Shown here: piece by piece, positions 42,283 through 50,381 of the stretch
How the letters are laid out: each line of letters begins with the position of its first letter
Numbering within the stretch: the first letter of the stretch is position 1
NCBI RefSeq assembly: GCF_000373625.1
Contig: NZ_KB891988.1
Location: 532,053 to 596,052, forward strand
Length of the DNA: 64,000 nucleotides
Reading direction: 5' to 3'
DNA from: Streptomyces sp. LaPpAH-108
GTDB lineage: Bacteria > Actinomycetota > Actinomycetes > Streptomycetales > Streptomycetaceae
Program-made: the position numbers and the translations under genes
The notes under the pieces: generated by a model
What the model was told of the DNA's origin: nothing
The model's input: only the letters and a program-made list of their open reading frames with translations
Database searches by the model: none

Positions 42283-42314
42283 GAGTACCGCTCACCCCTT
42301 CCCGGAGGCGAACC

Positions 42315-43163
42315 CTACCCGGACGTGCTCTCCGCCCGCTTCCGTCCGCGCAGCTTCGCCGAGACGCCCGGGTCGAGCAGGAACAGGGTCAGTACCGGGA
42401 CCAGGTAGAGCAGCCAGACCGTGATCTGGACGACTGTCGGGTCCGGCTGGAAGTTGAGCACGCCCTTGAGCAGGGTGCCGTACCAGCTGTCCGGCGGGAT
42501 GACGCCGCTGATGTCGAAGGCGAGGTGGGTGAGGCCCGGGACGATGCCCGCCTCCTGGAGGTCGTGGAAGCCGTACGCCAGCACGCCCGCCGCGACCACC
42601 ACCAGCATCCCGCCGGTCCAGGTGAAGAACTTGGCGAGGTTGATGCGCAGCGCGCCCCGGTAGAACAGCCAGCCGAGCAGCACGGCGGTCGCGAGACCCA
42701 GCGCGACGCCGATCAGCGGGCGCGGAGTGCCGTCGCTCGCCGCGTGCACCGACGCCCAGACGAACAGCGCGGTCTCCAGGCCCTCGCGGCCCACGGCGAG
42801 GAACGCGGTCGCGACCAGCGCGCCGGTGCCCATGGCGAGGGCCGCGTCCAGCCGCCCGTGCAGCTCGCTCTTGAGGTGCCGGGCGGTGCGCCGCATCCAG
42901 AACACCATCCACGTCACGAGCCCGACCGCGATGATGGACAGCGAACCGCCCAGACCCTCCTGCGCCTTGAACGTCAGCTCCTGGGAGCCGAATTCGAGGG
43001 CGCAGCCGAAGCCCATCGCGAGCAGGATCGCCACGCCGATGCCGAGCCAGATCGGCCGAAGCGCGTCCCGGCGGCCGGTCTTGACCAGATAGGCGATCAG
43101 GATGCAGACGACGAGCGACGCCTCGAGCCCTTCGCGCAGACCGATCAGATAGTTGGAGAACAC
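42315..43163 (-). CDS. efeU: Iron permease EfeU (FTR1 family)
   Basis: The 282-residue protein has seven membrane segments. Both iron-binding REGLE motifs are present: GLREGLEASLVVCILIAYLV in the first helix and AVGREGLETALFVWASVHAA in the fourth. Members take up ferric or ferrous iron with the periplasmic partners EfeO and EfeB. It starts 3 bp after the efeB stop, so the genes are one operon in the order efeO-efeB-efeU behind the iron box at 45632-45650. Confidence 0.93.
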   Translation of the reverse strand: MFSNYLIGLREGLEASLVVCILIAYLVKTGRRDALRPIWLGIGVAILLAMGFGCALEFGSQELTFKAQEGLGGSLSIIAVGLVTWMVFWMRRTARHLKSELHGRLDAALAMGTGALVATAFLAVGREGLETALFVWASVHAASDGTPRPLIGVALGLATAVLLGWLFYRGALRINLAKFFTWTGGMLVVVAAGVLAYGFHDLQEAGIVPGLTHLAFDISGVIPPDSWYGTLLKGVLNFQPDPTVVQITVWLLYLVPVLTLFLLDPGVSAKLRGRKRAESTSG

Positions 43164-43166
43164 GGA

Positions 43167-44426
43167 CTACGCCTCCTCGGAGAACAGCGTCCGGCCCCAC
43201 CAGTCGGCGGAGTCCCGGACACCGGGCGGGATCGCGAAGACGGCCGAACCCACGTGCTGGATGTACTCGTTGAGCGCGTCGTGCGCGGACAGCCTGCGCT
43301 GCAACGGGACGAACCCGGTCCGCACGTCACGCTGGTAGGCCAGGAAGAACAGGCCCGCGTCCAGACGGCCGAGCCCGTCGGTGCCGTCGGTGAAGGAGTA
43401 GCCCCGGCGCAGGATGGTGACCCCGCCGTTGGAGTCCGGGTGGGCCAGGCGCACATGGGCGTCCGGCTTCATCGCCTTCAGGAACGGCGCGTCGTGCTCC
43501 TTGGCCTTGCCGACGGGAGCGCCCTCGCGCTTGTCCCGGCCGAACACGTCCTCCTGCTCCTGGAGCGAGGTGCGGTCCCAGGTCTCGATGTTCATCCGGA
43601 TGCGCCGCGCGACCAGATACGAACCACCGGTCATCCAGGCCGACTTGGCGTCCCCGTCCGAGGCGGCCACCCACACGTGCTTCTTCAGCCGGGCGGTCTC
43701 GGTGCCCGCGATGTTGCGGGTGCCGTCCTTGAAGCCCATGAGGTTGCGGGGCGTCTGGGCGTCCGGGGTGGTCGAGGAGGTCTTGCCGAAGCCGAGCTGC
43801 GACCAGCGCACCGCGACCTTGCCGAAGCCGATGCGCGCCAGATTGCGGATCGCGTGCACGGCCACCTGCGGATCGTCCGCGCACGCCTGCACACAGAGGT
43901 CGCCCCCGGTGCGGGACTTCTCCAGGTTGTCGCCGGGGAACTTCGGCAGGTCCGCGAGCGCGGCCGGGCGCCGGTCGGTGAGACCGAACCGCTCGAAGAG
44001 CGAGGGACCGAAGCCGATCGTCAGGGTGAGCCGCGAGGGCTTCAGCCCCAGCGCCTCACCGGTGTCGTCCGGCGGGGCCTCGGCGAGCCCGCCGTAGGCA
44101 CCCTCGCCGACCGCCTTGCCCGCCGTCATCCGGCGGGCCGCCTCGGTCCAGTCCTTCAGCAGCTGGACGAACTCGGCGCGGTCACCGGTCTTCACGTCGA
44201 ACGCGGCGAAGTGCAGCCGGTCCTGCACCGGGGTGGCGATGCCCGCCTGGTGCGCGCCGTGGAAGGCGACCGCGCCGCCGGTGTCGGCGGACGCCAGACC
44301 CAGCCGGTCGTCCGCCCCGGTCAGCGCCAGCGTGCCGCCCGTGGCGGCGGCGCCGAGCGCGAGCCCGGCCCCGCTCCAGCCGATCAGCGCGCGCCGCGAG
44401 GGGCCGCTCCGCTCGCTCTCGGTCAT
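43167..44426 (-). CDS. efeB: Deferrochelatase/Dyp-type peroxidase EfeB
   Basis: The 419-residue Dyp-type heme peroxidase has a twin-arginine signal (GPSRRALIGWSGAGLALGAA). The diagnostic GxxDG loop reads MGFKDGTRNI. A late region contains DKREGAPVGKAKEHDAPF and GYSFTDGTDGLGRLDAGLFF. It acts outside the membrane after Tat export of the folded heme protein, and is thought to help oxidise ferrous iron or release iron from heme. It lies 25 bp after efeO and 3 bp before efeU. Confidence 0.94.
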   Translation of the reverse strand: MTESERSGPSRRALIGWSGAGLALGAAATGGTLALTGADDRLGLASADTGGAVAFHGAHQAGIATPVQDRLHFAAFDVKTGDRAEFVQLLKDWTEAARRMTAGKAVGEGAYGGLAEAPPDDTGEALGLKPSRLTLTIGFGPSLFERFGLTDRRPAALADLPKFPGDNLEKSRTGGDLCVQACADDPQVAVHAIRNLARIGFGKVAVRWSQLGFGKTSSTTPDAQTPRNLMGFKDGTRNIAGTETARLKKHVWVAASDGDAKSAWMTGGSYLVARRIRMNIETWDRTSLQEQEDVFGRDKREGAPVGKAKEHDAPFLKAMKPDAHVRLAHPDSNGGVTILRRGYSFTDGTDGLGRLDAGLFFLAYQRDVRTGFVPLQRRLSAHDALNEYIQHVGSAVFAIPPGVRDSADWWGRTLFSEEA

Positions 44427-44451
44427 CGCCTCGACTCCCGTGCTCCCGTTG

Positions 44452-45588
44452 CTACTTGACGACCGTGGCGGCGAGCTTCGACAGCGGCTCCGCCAGCGCG
44501 TTCACCGCGTCGGACAGCTCCTTGCGCTGCGCCTTGGTGACCTTGTCGTAGGAGACGAAGTCGTAGGACGCCTTGCCCGCGCGGTACTTGTCGAGCAGCT
44601 TGTCCAACGCCGCGAACTGCTTGTCCAGTTCGGCGGTCAGCTTCGGGTCGTTCTTGGCGGCGACCGGCTTCAGCAGCTCGTACGCCTGCTGCGCGCCCTC
44701 CACGTTGGCCTTGAAGTCCACCAGGTCGGTGTGGGAGTAGCGGTCCTCCTCACCGGTGATCTTGCCGGTGGCGACCTCGTCGAGAAGTTCCTTGGCGCCG
44801 TTGGCCATCGAGGTCGGGGTGATCTCGGCCTTGCCGACCCGCCTGCGCCAGTCGTCGAGGTCGGTGACCAGCTCGGCGGCGAGCTTCTTGTCCGCTGCGG
44901 TGATCTTCTTGTCCTGCCAGAGGGACTTCTCCAGCTTGTGCCAGCCGGTCCACTTCTGGCCGTCCTCCAGGCCGTCGGCGCGGGTGTCCACCTTCGGGTC
45001 GATGTCGCCGAAGGACTCCGCGACCGGCTCGGTGCGCTCCCAGCCCAGGCGGGAGGGTGAGTACGCCTTCTTCGCGGCGGCGAGGTCACCGGCCTGGATC
45101 GCCTTGGCGAACACCTCGACGCGGGGCAGCGTCTCGTCGGCCTGGTCCTGGGCGTACTCGCGATAGCCCGCGACGGCCTTGTCCAGCGCCGGGTCGCGCT
45201 TGGCGGTCGTACCGGAACCGGTCACGGCGAGCTTCTGCCGGACGCCGTGGCCCCGCATGCCGGGGCGGCACGCGATCTCGTACGAACCCGCCTTCACCTC
45301 GGCGGTGAGCGTGTACTTGGTGCCCGGGCCGATGTTCTCCTTCTCCGAGACGATCCGGTCGTCCGGGAAAAGGATCTCGACCTCGGTGGCCCGCGAGCCC
45401 TTGTTCTCGATCTTCAGGGTGACCTGGCCCGCCGGGACCGACTTGGTGGAGGTCTCGCACGTCGAGTCGGCGGCGGTGACCTGGATGGCGTCGCCGTCCT
45501 TGGCGTCGCTCTTGGCCGTACAGGCCGACAGGGCGGTCAGGGCAGCCGCCGCGGTGGCGGCGATCGCGATCGGGCGGACGGCTCGCAT
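44452..45588 (-). CDS. efeO: Iron-uptake lipoprotein EfeO (cupredoxin plus M75 peptidase-like domain)
   Basis: The 378-residue protein has a signal and lipobox LTALSAC. A cupredoxin-like N-terminal domain (about 35-125) contains CETSTKSVPAGQVTLKIENK and AGSYEIACRPGMRGHG. The M75/imelysin-like helical domain (about 140-378) contains WERTEPVAESFGDIDP and WTGWHKLEKSLWQ, with the HxxE iron site as HKLEKS. It binds iron outside the membrane for EfeU. The start is ATG 45588 and transcription should be iron-repressed through the upstream iron box. Confidence 0.94.
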   Translation of the reverse strand: MRAVRPIAIAATAAAALTALSACTAKSDAKDGDAIQVTAADSTCETSTKSVPAGQVTLKIENKGSRATEVEILFPDDRIVSEKENIGPGTKYTLTAEVKAGSYEIACRPGMRGHGVRQKLAVTGSGTTAKRDPALDKAVAGYREYAQDQADETLPRVEVFAKAIQAGDLAAAKKAYSPSRLGWERTEPVAESFGDIDPKVDTRADGLEDGQKWTGWHKLEKSLWQDKKITAADKKLAAELVTDLDDWRRRVGKAEITPTSMANGAKELLDEVATGKITGEEDRYSHTDLVDFKANVEGAQQAYELLKPVAAKNDPKLTAELDKQFAALDKLLDKYRAGKASYDFVSYDKVTKAQRKELSDAVNALAEPLSKLAATVVK

Positions 45589-45631
45589 ACGGGCTCCAGG
45601 CGGTCAGGGCAGGACGAACCCACCCATTCGG

Positions 45632-45650
45632 TTTGGTGAGGCTTGCCTAA
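45632..45650 (-). promoter_or_regulatory. Iron box (DmdR/IdeR operator) upstream of efeOBU
   Basis: On the minus strand the 19-mer TTAGGCAAGCCTCACCAAA matches the consensus TTAGGTTAGGCTCACCTAA at 15 of 19 positions. It lies 44-62 bases upstream of the efeO start. Iron-loaded DmdR/IdeR would repress the operon. Confidence 0.85.
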
Positions 45651-45801
45651 CTTACCCGACCCTTAGTTCGGCCGTACCCACCCCGGACCGCATTCGAACC
45701 GCACGAAAAGATCACAGACACGACTTGATGTCGGAGCCCCCAAGGCGCCGCCAACGGCAGGCAAAGAGCACCTCAAGCGGTCTCGGTGCTTCAATGCGCG
45801 G

Positions 45802-46446
45802 GTGACTGACTACGACGTTCTCCGCGTCTTCTGCGGACCCACCGGCGGCTACGGCAACGAACTCGGTGTCGTCCGCAACGGCTCGCTGGTGCCCGAGCAC
45901 GACGACCGCCAGGAACTCGCCGCCAAGCTCGGCTTCAGCGAGACCGTGTTCGTGGACGACCCCGAGCGCGGAGTGATCGACATCTACACCCCCACCTCCC
46001 GGCTGCCCTTCGCGGGTCACCCCTGCGTCGGCACCGCCTGGCTCCTCGACGTGCCCGAGCTGGTCACGGCCGCCGGGGAGGTCGGCACCCGGCTCGACGG
46101 CGAGTTCACCTGGATCGAGGCCCGCGCGGAATGGGCCCCGCCGCGCACCCTGCGCCAGTACCCGAGCGCCGCCGAGGTGAACGCCCTTGAGGTGCCGCCG
46201 CCCGGCGACTGGATCTACGCCTGGGCCTGGGAGGACGAGGCGGCGGGCCGCGTCCGCGCCCGCGCCTTCCCCGGCCGGGGTGACGGCATCGACGAGGACG
46301 AGGCGACCGGCGCCGCCGCGCTCCTCCTCACCGACCGCCTCGGCCGGGCACTCAACATCACCCAGGGCGCGGGCTCCCAGATCCTCACCGCACCCCAGCC
46401 GCACGGCTGGGTGGAGGTGGGCGGGCGGGTGTTTCTGGAGCGGTGA
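45802..46446 (+). CDS. PhzF-family isomerase-like protein, short form
   Basis: The 214-residue protein has the PhzF marks GYGNELGVVRNG (near the N-terminal 'GNP' position), LGFSETVFVDDPERGVIDIY and TPTSRLPFAGHPCVGTAWLL. DEDEATGAAALLLTDRLGRA follows late. The usual catalytic Glu of PhzF at the SETVFV element is present. At 214 residues it is shorter than typical family members (about 260-290), so activity is uncertain. GTG 45802 follows a weak site. It is divergent from the efe operon and convergent with the small acidic gene and methyltransferase. Confidence 0.8.
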   Translation: MTDYDVLRVFCGPTGGYGNELGVVRNGSLVPEHDDRQELAAKLGFSETVFVDDPERGVIDIYTPTSRLPFAGHPCVGTAWLLDVPELVTAAGEVGTRLDGEFTWIEARAEWAPPRTLRQYPSAAEVNALEVPPPGDWIYAWAWEDEAAGRVRARAFPGRGDGIDEDEATGAAALLLTDRLGRALNITQGAGSQILTAPQPHGWVEVGGRVFLER

Positions 46447-46615
46447 GCGCTCGCACCAAGAGTTCTCGCACGGCGGGCCGGGTCCGGGGAGTCGTCTCCG
46501 GAGGCGGCCCGCTCGTCTTCGGCACAGCGATCTGCTGCGCATCCCAGTCGTCCTCGGCACCCGAGTCTCCGTACTCGTCGACCGACGGCACGGGAAGGCC
46601 CCGCTCGTCCGCCAC
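46385..46615 (-). CDS. Possible small acidic protein downstream of the PIMT-like gene
   Basis: A 76-codon frame starts at a GTG 28 bases after the methyltransferase stop and overlaps the end of the convergent PhzF gene by 62 bp. The non-overlapping part has genuine-looking codon use (mostly G or C at third positions) and an acidic composition (VDEYGDSGAEDDWDAQQ) unlike the Arg-rich shadow frames. No good ribosome site is visible. It could be an accessory or second peptide of the neighbouring RiPP-like locus, or chance. Confidence 0.35.
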   Translation of the reverse strand: MADERGLPVPSVDEYGDSGAEDDWDAQQIAVPKTSGPPPETTPRTRPAVRELLVRALTAPETPARPPPPSRAAGVR

Positions 46616-46642
46616 GGGGGAGACAGACGGGCGGGGCCGGTT

Positions 46643-47813
46643 TCAGAGGTTCCAGGTGTTCTTCGGGTGGTCCAGCCAGGCGCGCTGGTCGTAGACGGTG
46701 ACGGTGAGCCCGAACCGCTCGTACCCCGGTTCGCCGGCGGCCCGCCACCAGTCGAGCGCGGCGGACACCTCGTCCCAGAGCCGCCGGGGCCCGGACTGCC
46801 ACACCATGGCTTCGCGATGGCCGTCGCGGAACATGACGCAGGCCCAGGAGCGGTCGGTGAGGCCGTAGAACCACACCGGCCGGGCGCCGTCGCGCTTGTC
46901 GGACGCCTGGTGGTGGCAGTCGCGTACCCGCAGTCCCACGGCGAACCGTGCGACGGCGAACCGGCCGTCGCCGAGCAGCCGCTCCTCGGTGACGGTGGTG
47001 GTGCCGCGGTCGGCATCGCCCACCCCGTCCGGCACATAGGCGGCGTGTCCGGCGAACGGGGACCGCTGGGAGCGCAGCTTCATGAACTCCACCGGCCCCA
47101 GGAACCGGCCGGACGCGCGACCGCCGTCCTCGTCCCTGCGGAGCCGTACGAGGGCGTCCCCGTTGCCGAAGTGTGTCCCCCAGGGCGCGAGGATGATCCC
47201 ACCCTCCCTGGTGTGGCGAAGCCAATCTCCCGGGATCTCCCGGACTCCGGCTGTGACGGTGATCCGGTCGTACGGGGGCTCCCGCCTCGTCGCCTTCCAG
47301 GCCATCCCGGGTGAGGACCGTACCGAGCAGCCCTTGCGCGGCGAGCCGTTCCCGGGCGGCGTCGGCCAACTTCGGGTCGACCTCGATACTCACCACGTTG
47401 TTCGTGCCGAGCCGGTGTGCCAGGAGTCCCGCGTTCCAGCCGGTTCCGGTGCCGATCTCCAGGACGCGGTGTCCGGGCTCGACTTCCAGGGCCGCCAGCA
47501 TCCGGAAGACGACCGAGGGCATGGACGCCGACGACGTCGGCACGTCGCCTTGTCCTTCTCGCGCACCGTCGTCCCACTGAGTGACGATCGATACGTCGGC
47601 GTTGGCGTACGAGGTCCAGCGTTCCGGCTCCTCGCGCCGGTCGACGGTGACGGTGGTGCCGGTGTCCATGTTGTGCGGCCACATGACATCGGGCAGGAAG
47701 ACGGACCGGGGCACGGCGGCGAACGTCGGTAGCCAGTCGGCCGACATGTGCTTGCGTTCCAGGAGGGAGCGGCCCAGCTCGGACCGCCCCTCCTCCACTC
47801 CGGTGAGTGTCAT
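46643..47813 (-). pseudogene. PIMT-like O-methyltransferase (RiPP-associated type) with a one-base frameshift
   Basis: ATG at 47813 opens a frame with PIMT motifs: a TSSASMPSVVFRML pocket and VLEIGTGTGWNAGLLAHRLG (SAM site), then SIEVDPKLADAARERLA. After GLEGDEAGAP the family continuation PYDRITVTAGVREIP appears in another frame, which then stays open to 46643. Removing one G from the run of five at 47274-47278 (plus strand) joins them into a protein of about 389 residues, the length of RiPP-associated PIMT homologs with an extra C-terminal domain. Real PIMTs methylate aspartate or isoaspartate. Causes could be a sequencing error, a true mutation or +1 frameshifting at CCC. It starts 1 bp after the 43-residue peptide. 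Confidence 0.85.
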
Positions 47814-47814
47814 C

Positions 47815-47946
47815 TCAGCCGTAGACCCTCGGGCCGCCGTCGGGAGACGGGGGCTCCTCCGGACCCGGCCACGGCTCACCGGGCAGGCCGTCCCCGCCCT
47901 CACCGCCGCCGCCTCCAGCCATCCGCCAGGTGAGCGTTTCCTTCAT
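47815..47946 (-). CDS. 43-residue putative RiPP precursor peptide with two Asp-Gly sites
   Basis: ATG at 47946 has a near-ideal AAGGAG six bases upstream, and the TGA at 47817-47815 is followed after one base by the methyltransferase ATG. The peptide begins MKETLTWRMAGGGGGEGGDG and continues with LPGEPWPGPEEPPSPDGGP, ending RVYG. The charged N-terminus could be a leader; the Gly/Pro/Glu-rich remainder holds two Asp-Gly pairs (D19-G20, D36-G37), the preferred context for aspartimide formation after Asp methylation. An in-frame ATG at 47970 would add 8 residues but lacks a site. Assignment as a precursor is inference from size, coupling and partner. Confidence 0.6.
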   Translation of the reverse strand: MKETLTWRMAGGGGGEGGDGLPGEPWPGPEEPPSPDGGPRVYG

Positions 47947-48063
47947 CGTGTTCTCCTTCGGTGTGTTCATGTTCTTTGCCGCCAACCCGCGTGCCGCTGG
48001 AGGGCCGGGAGTCTGGGAGCTTTTTGCAGGGCGGTGAGGTGCGACCCCGACTCCAAGCGGCCG

Positions 48064-48510
48064 TCATGGGGCCCCGTGACGGCCGGGGCATGAGGTCGCC
48101 GTCAGGGGCGGTGGACACGGCTCTGGCTTGTTCCGCTCGTCGCACAGCAGGTATGTCCCCAGGCCACTCAGCAGGTCGACGTGGTCGCACAGGGAGACCA
48201 CTGACACGGCGAGCTGCTTCACCCGCATGAATTCGCCTTTGAGTCCCGGGGCTTCTTGAGCGCCGAGCCTTTGGCGGGCCTCGGCAAGCGCGGCCAGGCC
48301 CGCCTTCGCGCAGGCATCGTCGTCCGGCAGCCCGGCGGCCAGTTCCTCGACACGCGGCATCAACGCGGCGAGCGCCGTGCGGAAGTCACCCTCGAATGCC
48401 TTCACGGTGCCGTGGCGCGGAAGCGTCTTCTGGCCCAAGAAGACGGAAGCGGCGGCGCGCGTCATGGCGCGGCCGGGGGCGTCTCCGGCTCTCGTCCGTG
48501 TGTCGCTCAC
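48064..48510 (-). CDS. DUF6415-like small helical protein
   Basis: The 148-residue protein is largely helical. It has FEGDFRTALAALMPRVEELA, LPDDDACAKAGLAALAEARQ and LKGEFMRVKQLAVSVVSLCD, then a Pro/Cys-rich tail. Streptomyces often carry such proteins beside XRE/TPR regulators; the function is unknown. GTG 48510 overlaps the stop of the 68-codon gene (GTGA). It lies 117 bp upstream of the peptide gene on the same strand, so all may be one transcript. Confidence 0.65.
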   Translation of the reverse strand: MSDTRTRAGDAPGRAMTRAAASVFLGQKTLPRHGTVKAFEGDFRTALAALMPRVEELAAGLPDDDACAKAGLAALAEARQRLGAQEAPGLKGEFMRVKQLAVSVVSLCDHVDLLSGLGTYLLCDERNKPEPCPPPLTATSCPGRHGAP

Positions 48511-48713
48511 CGGCCGGTCTCCGCGCGGTGGATCGGGCAGGCGCAGGGCGGCAGTGCGGTACTCATCGGCGAGGGCGCAGCCGTGTGGTCGTAGGGGACG
48601 GTCACGATCGGACGCCGCGCGGTGACGAGCCCCTCCCGCGTGACCGTGTACACCCTGATCGTCATCGCCGGTCCGCGTGTGCGCTTTCGTGGTTGGCCTG
48701 TACCGTTCGTCAT
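48507..48713 (-). CDS. Small protein of the XRE-linked cassette
   Basis: The 68-residue protein has a beta-type middle MTIRVYTVTREGLVTARRPI with VTVPYDH, and a C-terminal CACPIHRAETGR with two Cys and one His that might bind a metal. ATG 48713 follows GGGAG at good spacing; an inner ATG at residue 17 is possible. It overlaps the next gene by 4 bp. It is the first gene of the minus-strand cassette, divergent from the XRE/TPR regulator. Confidence 0.65.
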   Translation of the reverse strand: MTNGTGQPRKRTRGPAMTIRVYTVTREGLVTARRPIVTVPYDHTAAPSPMSTALPPCACPIHRAETGR

Positions 48714-48826
48714 GTCGACGCTCCCTCACTGGTTTGAGCGTTGGCCATGGCCCCGGGACCGTCCCATCGGTCGCCGGGGTTCATGCGTCCTGGACCACGA
48801 GCGTCGTCCGTGCGGGCAGTTCGCGA

Positions 48827-48858
48827 TATGACCAGCGGGGGTTACCGAGGCGGTCATA
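48827..48858. promoter_or_regulatory. Inverted repeat in the divergent control region
   Basis: TATGACC (48827-48833) and GGTCATA (48852-48858) form a 7-bp inverted repeat with an 18-base spacer. It lies in the 207-bp region between the small-gene cassette (minus) and the XRE/TPR regulator (plus). An operator for the regulator is plausible. Confidence 0.4.
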
Positions 48859-48920
48859 CCCTCGTTGTCGGTTCGCTACGGCGCGATGACGCGCATACGA
48901 TCACTCCGGAAGTTGGGCCC

Positions 48921-50372
48921 ATGGACGCCACCACCCCCGGCCCGCTCGCTCCCGAAGTCCTCGACCGAGACGACTTGAAGCGAGCCCTGGCAGAGCACGA
49001 CTTCGCCGCGGTCTTCTCGCTCGTCAAGAAGTGGGGCGGTCTGTCGCAGAACCGCATCGCGGCGGCTTGCCGGCTCACACCTGGCAAGGTCTCCACGATC
49101 ATCAGCGGGCAACAGCAGGTCACCAGCTTCGAAGTGATCTGCCGTATCGCCGACGGGCTACGAATCCCGGGCCGGATGGTGGGACTTGCCGACTGCCCCT
49201 GGGAAAGACGGACCGAGACCCCAGACCCGTACCCTCAACAGCCCCCGGCCGCACGGTTATCAGTTGACGCACCTTGGCGCTCCACCGCGACCGTGCACCT
49301 GGCCGCAGACCTGACCAGGAGCGATCTCGTGATGGACCGCCGCGCTGCAACACGTGCCCTCACCGGCGCGGCCCTGTTCGGCACCCCCCTCCTCGATTCC
49401 CTTGAGGGGTGGCTCCAGCCCTCCCCGGCCGTTGCAAAGGGCCACCACCGGGGCCGCATCAGCATCCGGGAAGTACGGGAGCTGGAAGGAACAGCGCGTG
49501 TCTTTCGCGCCTGGGACCACCGGTTCGGCGGAGGCCTGCGCCGCAAGGCCGTGGTCGGACAGCTCAACGAGGTCTCCAGCCACCTCGAAGATCATCAGGC
49601 GCCCGACGTCGAGCGGGGCCTTTTTCAGGTGATGGCCTACCTCGGCGGTACAGCCGCAACGATCGCATGGGACTCCGGCCTCCAGCAGCAAGCGCAGTCC
49701 TACTACCTACTCGCGCTGCGCGCAGCCCACGCTGCGGGGGATTCTGCCTTCGGTGCCAACGTCCTTGCCGGAATGGCCCGGCAGATGCTGTACCAGGAGC
49801 GGCCGCAGGACGCACTCGAACTCGTGCACCTGGCGCAAAAGGGCACGGGGCCGAAGGCCGGGCCACGCCTTCGGGCACTGCTGCACACCAGGGAGGCGTG
49901 GGCGTACGCGGCGATGGATCGCACGGCAGCCTTCAAGCGTGCCACCAGCGAGGCGGAAGAAGCCCTGGCGGACGCGGGGGCGGATGATGAGCCGTACTGG
50001 ATCGCATACTTCGACGAAGCCGAACTGACGGGAACAACCGGCGGCCGGCTCCTCGAAATGGCCCGCAAAGGCGCCCGTGAGCGCGCTGAAGAAGCGGCGG
50101 ACTCCATCCGTCGGGCGGTCGAGCGCCGGGGTCCGGAGGCAGGGCGCAGCTACGCCCTGGACACGATTGGCCTGGCCGAATGCCATTTCCTCATCGGGGA
50201 CGTGAACGGGGCTGTCGACCACACACAGCGCGCCGTCGAAGCAGCGGCGCGCACGCAGTCGGCCCGTGTGCGCGCCCAACTCGGCAAGCTGTATCCGTAC
50301 ACGGTCGGCCGGAACACTTCGCAGCGTGTGGCGGACGCCCGCACAATGATCCGCGACCTGCTGTCCACCTGA
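48921..50372 (+). CDS. XRE-family regulator with C-terminal TPR region
   Basis: The 483-residue protein has a helix-turn-helix near residues 35-95 (LSQNRIAAACRLTPGKVSTI, then ISGQQQVTSFEVICRIADGL). It has a linker with MDRRAATRALTGAALFG near 136-152 and a helical TPR-like domain (about 180-480), such as AQSYYLLALRAAHAAGDSAF and DVNGAVDHTQRAVEAAARTQ. ATG 48921 is used; the longer frame to 48741 has no site. It is divergent from the peptide/methyltransferase cassette and 9 bp before the SLOG gene. It probably regulates one or both (inference). Confidence 0.85.
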   Translation: MDATTPGPLAPEVLDRDDLKRALAEHDFAAVFSLVKKWGGLSQNRIAAACRLTPGKVSTIISGQQQVTSFEVICRIADGLRIPGRMVGLADCPWERRTETPDPYPQQPPAARLSVDAPWRSTATVHLAADLTRSDLVMDRRAATRALTGAALFGTPLLDSLEGWLQPSPAVAKGHHRGRISIREVRELEGTARVFRAWDHRFGGGLRRKAVVGQLNEVSSHLEDHQAPDVERGLFQVMAYLGGTAATIAWDSGLQQQAQSYYLLALRAAHAAGDSAFGANVLAGMARQMLYQERPQDALELVHLAQKGTGPKAGPRLRALLHTREAWAYAAMDRTAAFKRATSEAEEALADAGADDEPYWIAYFDEAELTGTTGGRLLEMARKGARERAEEAADSIRRAVERRGPEAGRSYALDTIGLAECHFLIGDVNGAVDHTQRAVEAAARTQSARVRAQLGKLYPYTVGRNTSQRVADARTMIRDLLST

Positions 50373-50381
50373 GGAAGTACC

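Noticed and set aside
47815..47946. Calling the small peptide an ATP-grasp-modified RiPP or an FxLD lanthipeptide precursor
   Set aside because: No ATP-grasp, LanB or LanC gene lies nearby, and no FxLD motif is present in the peptide.
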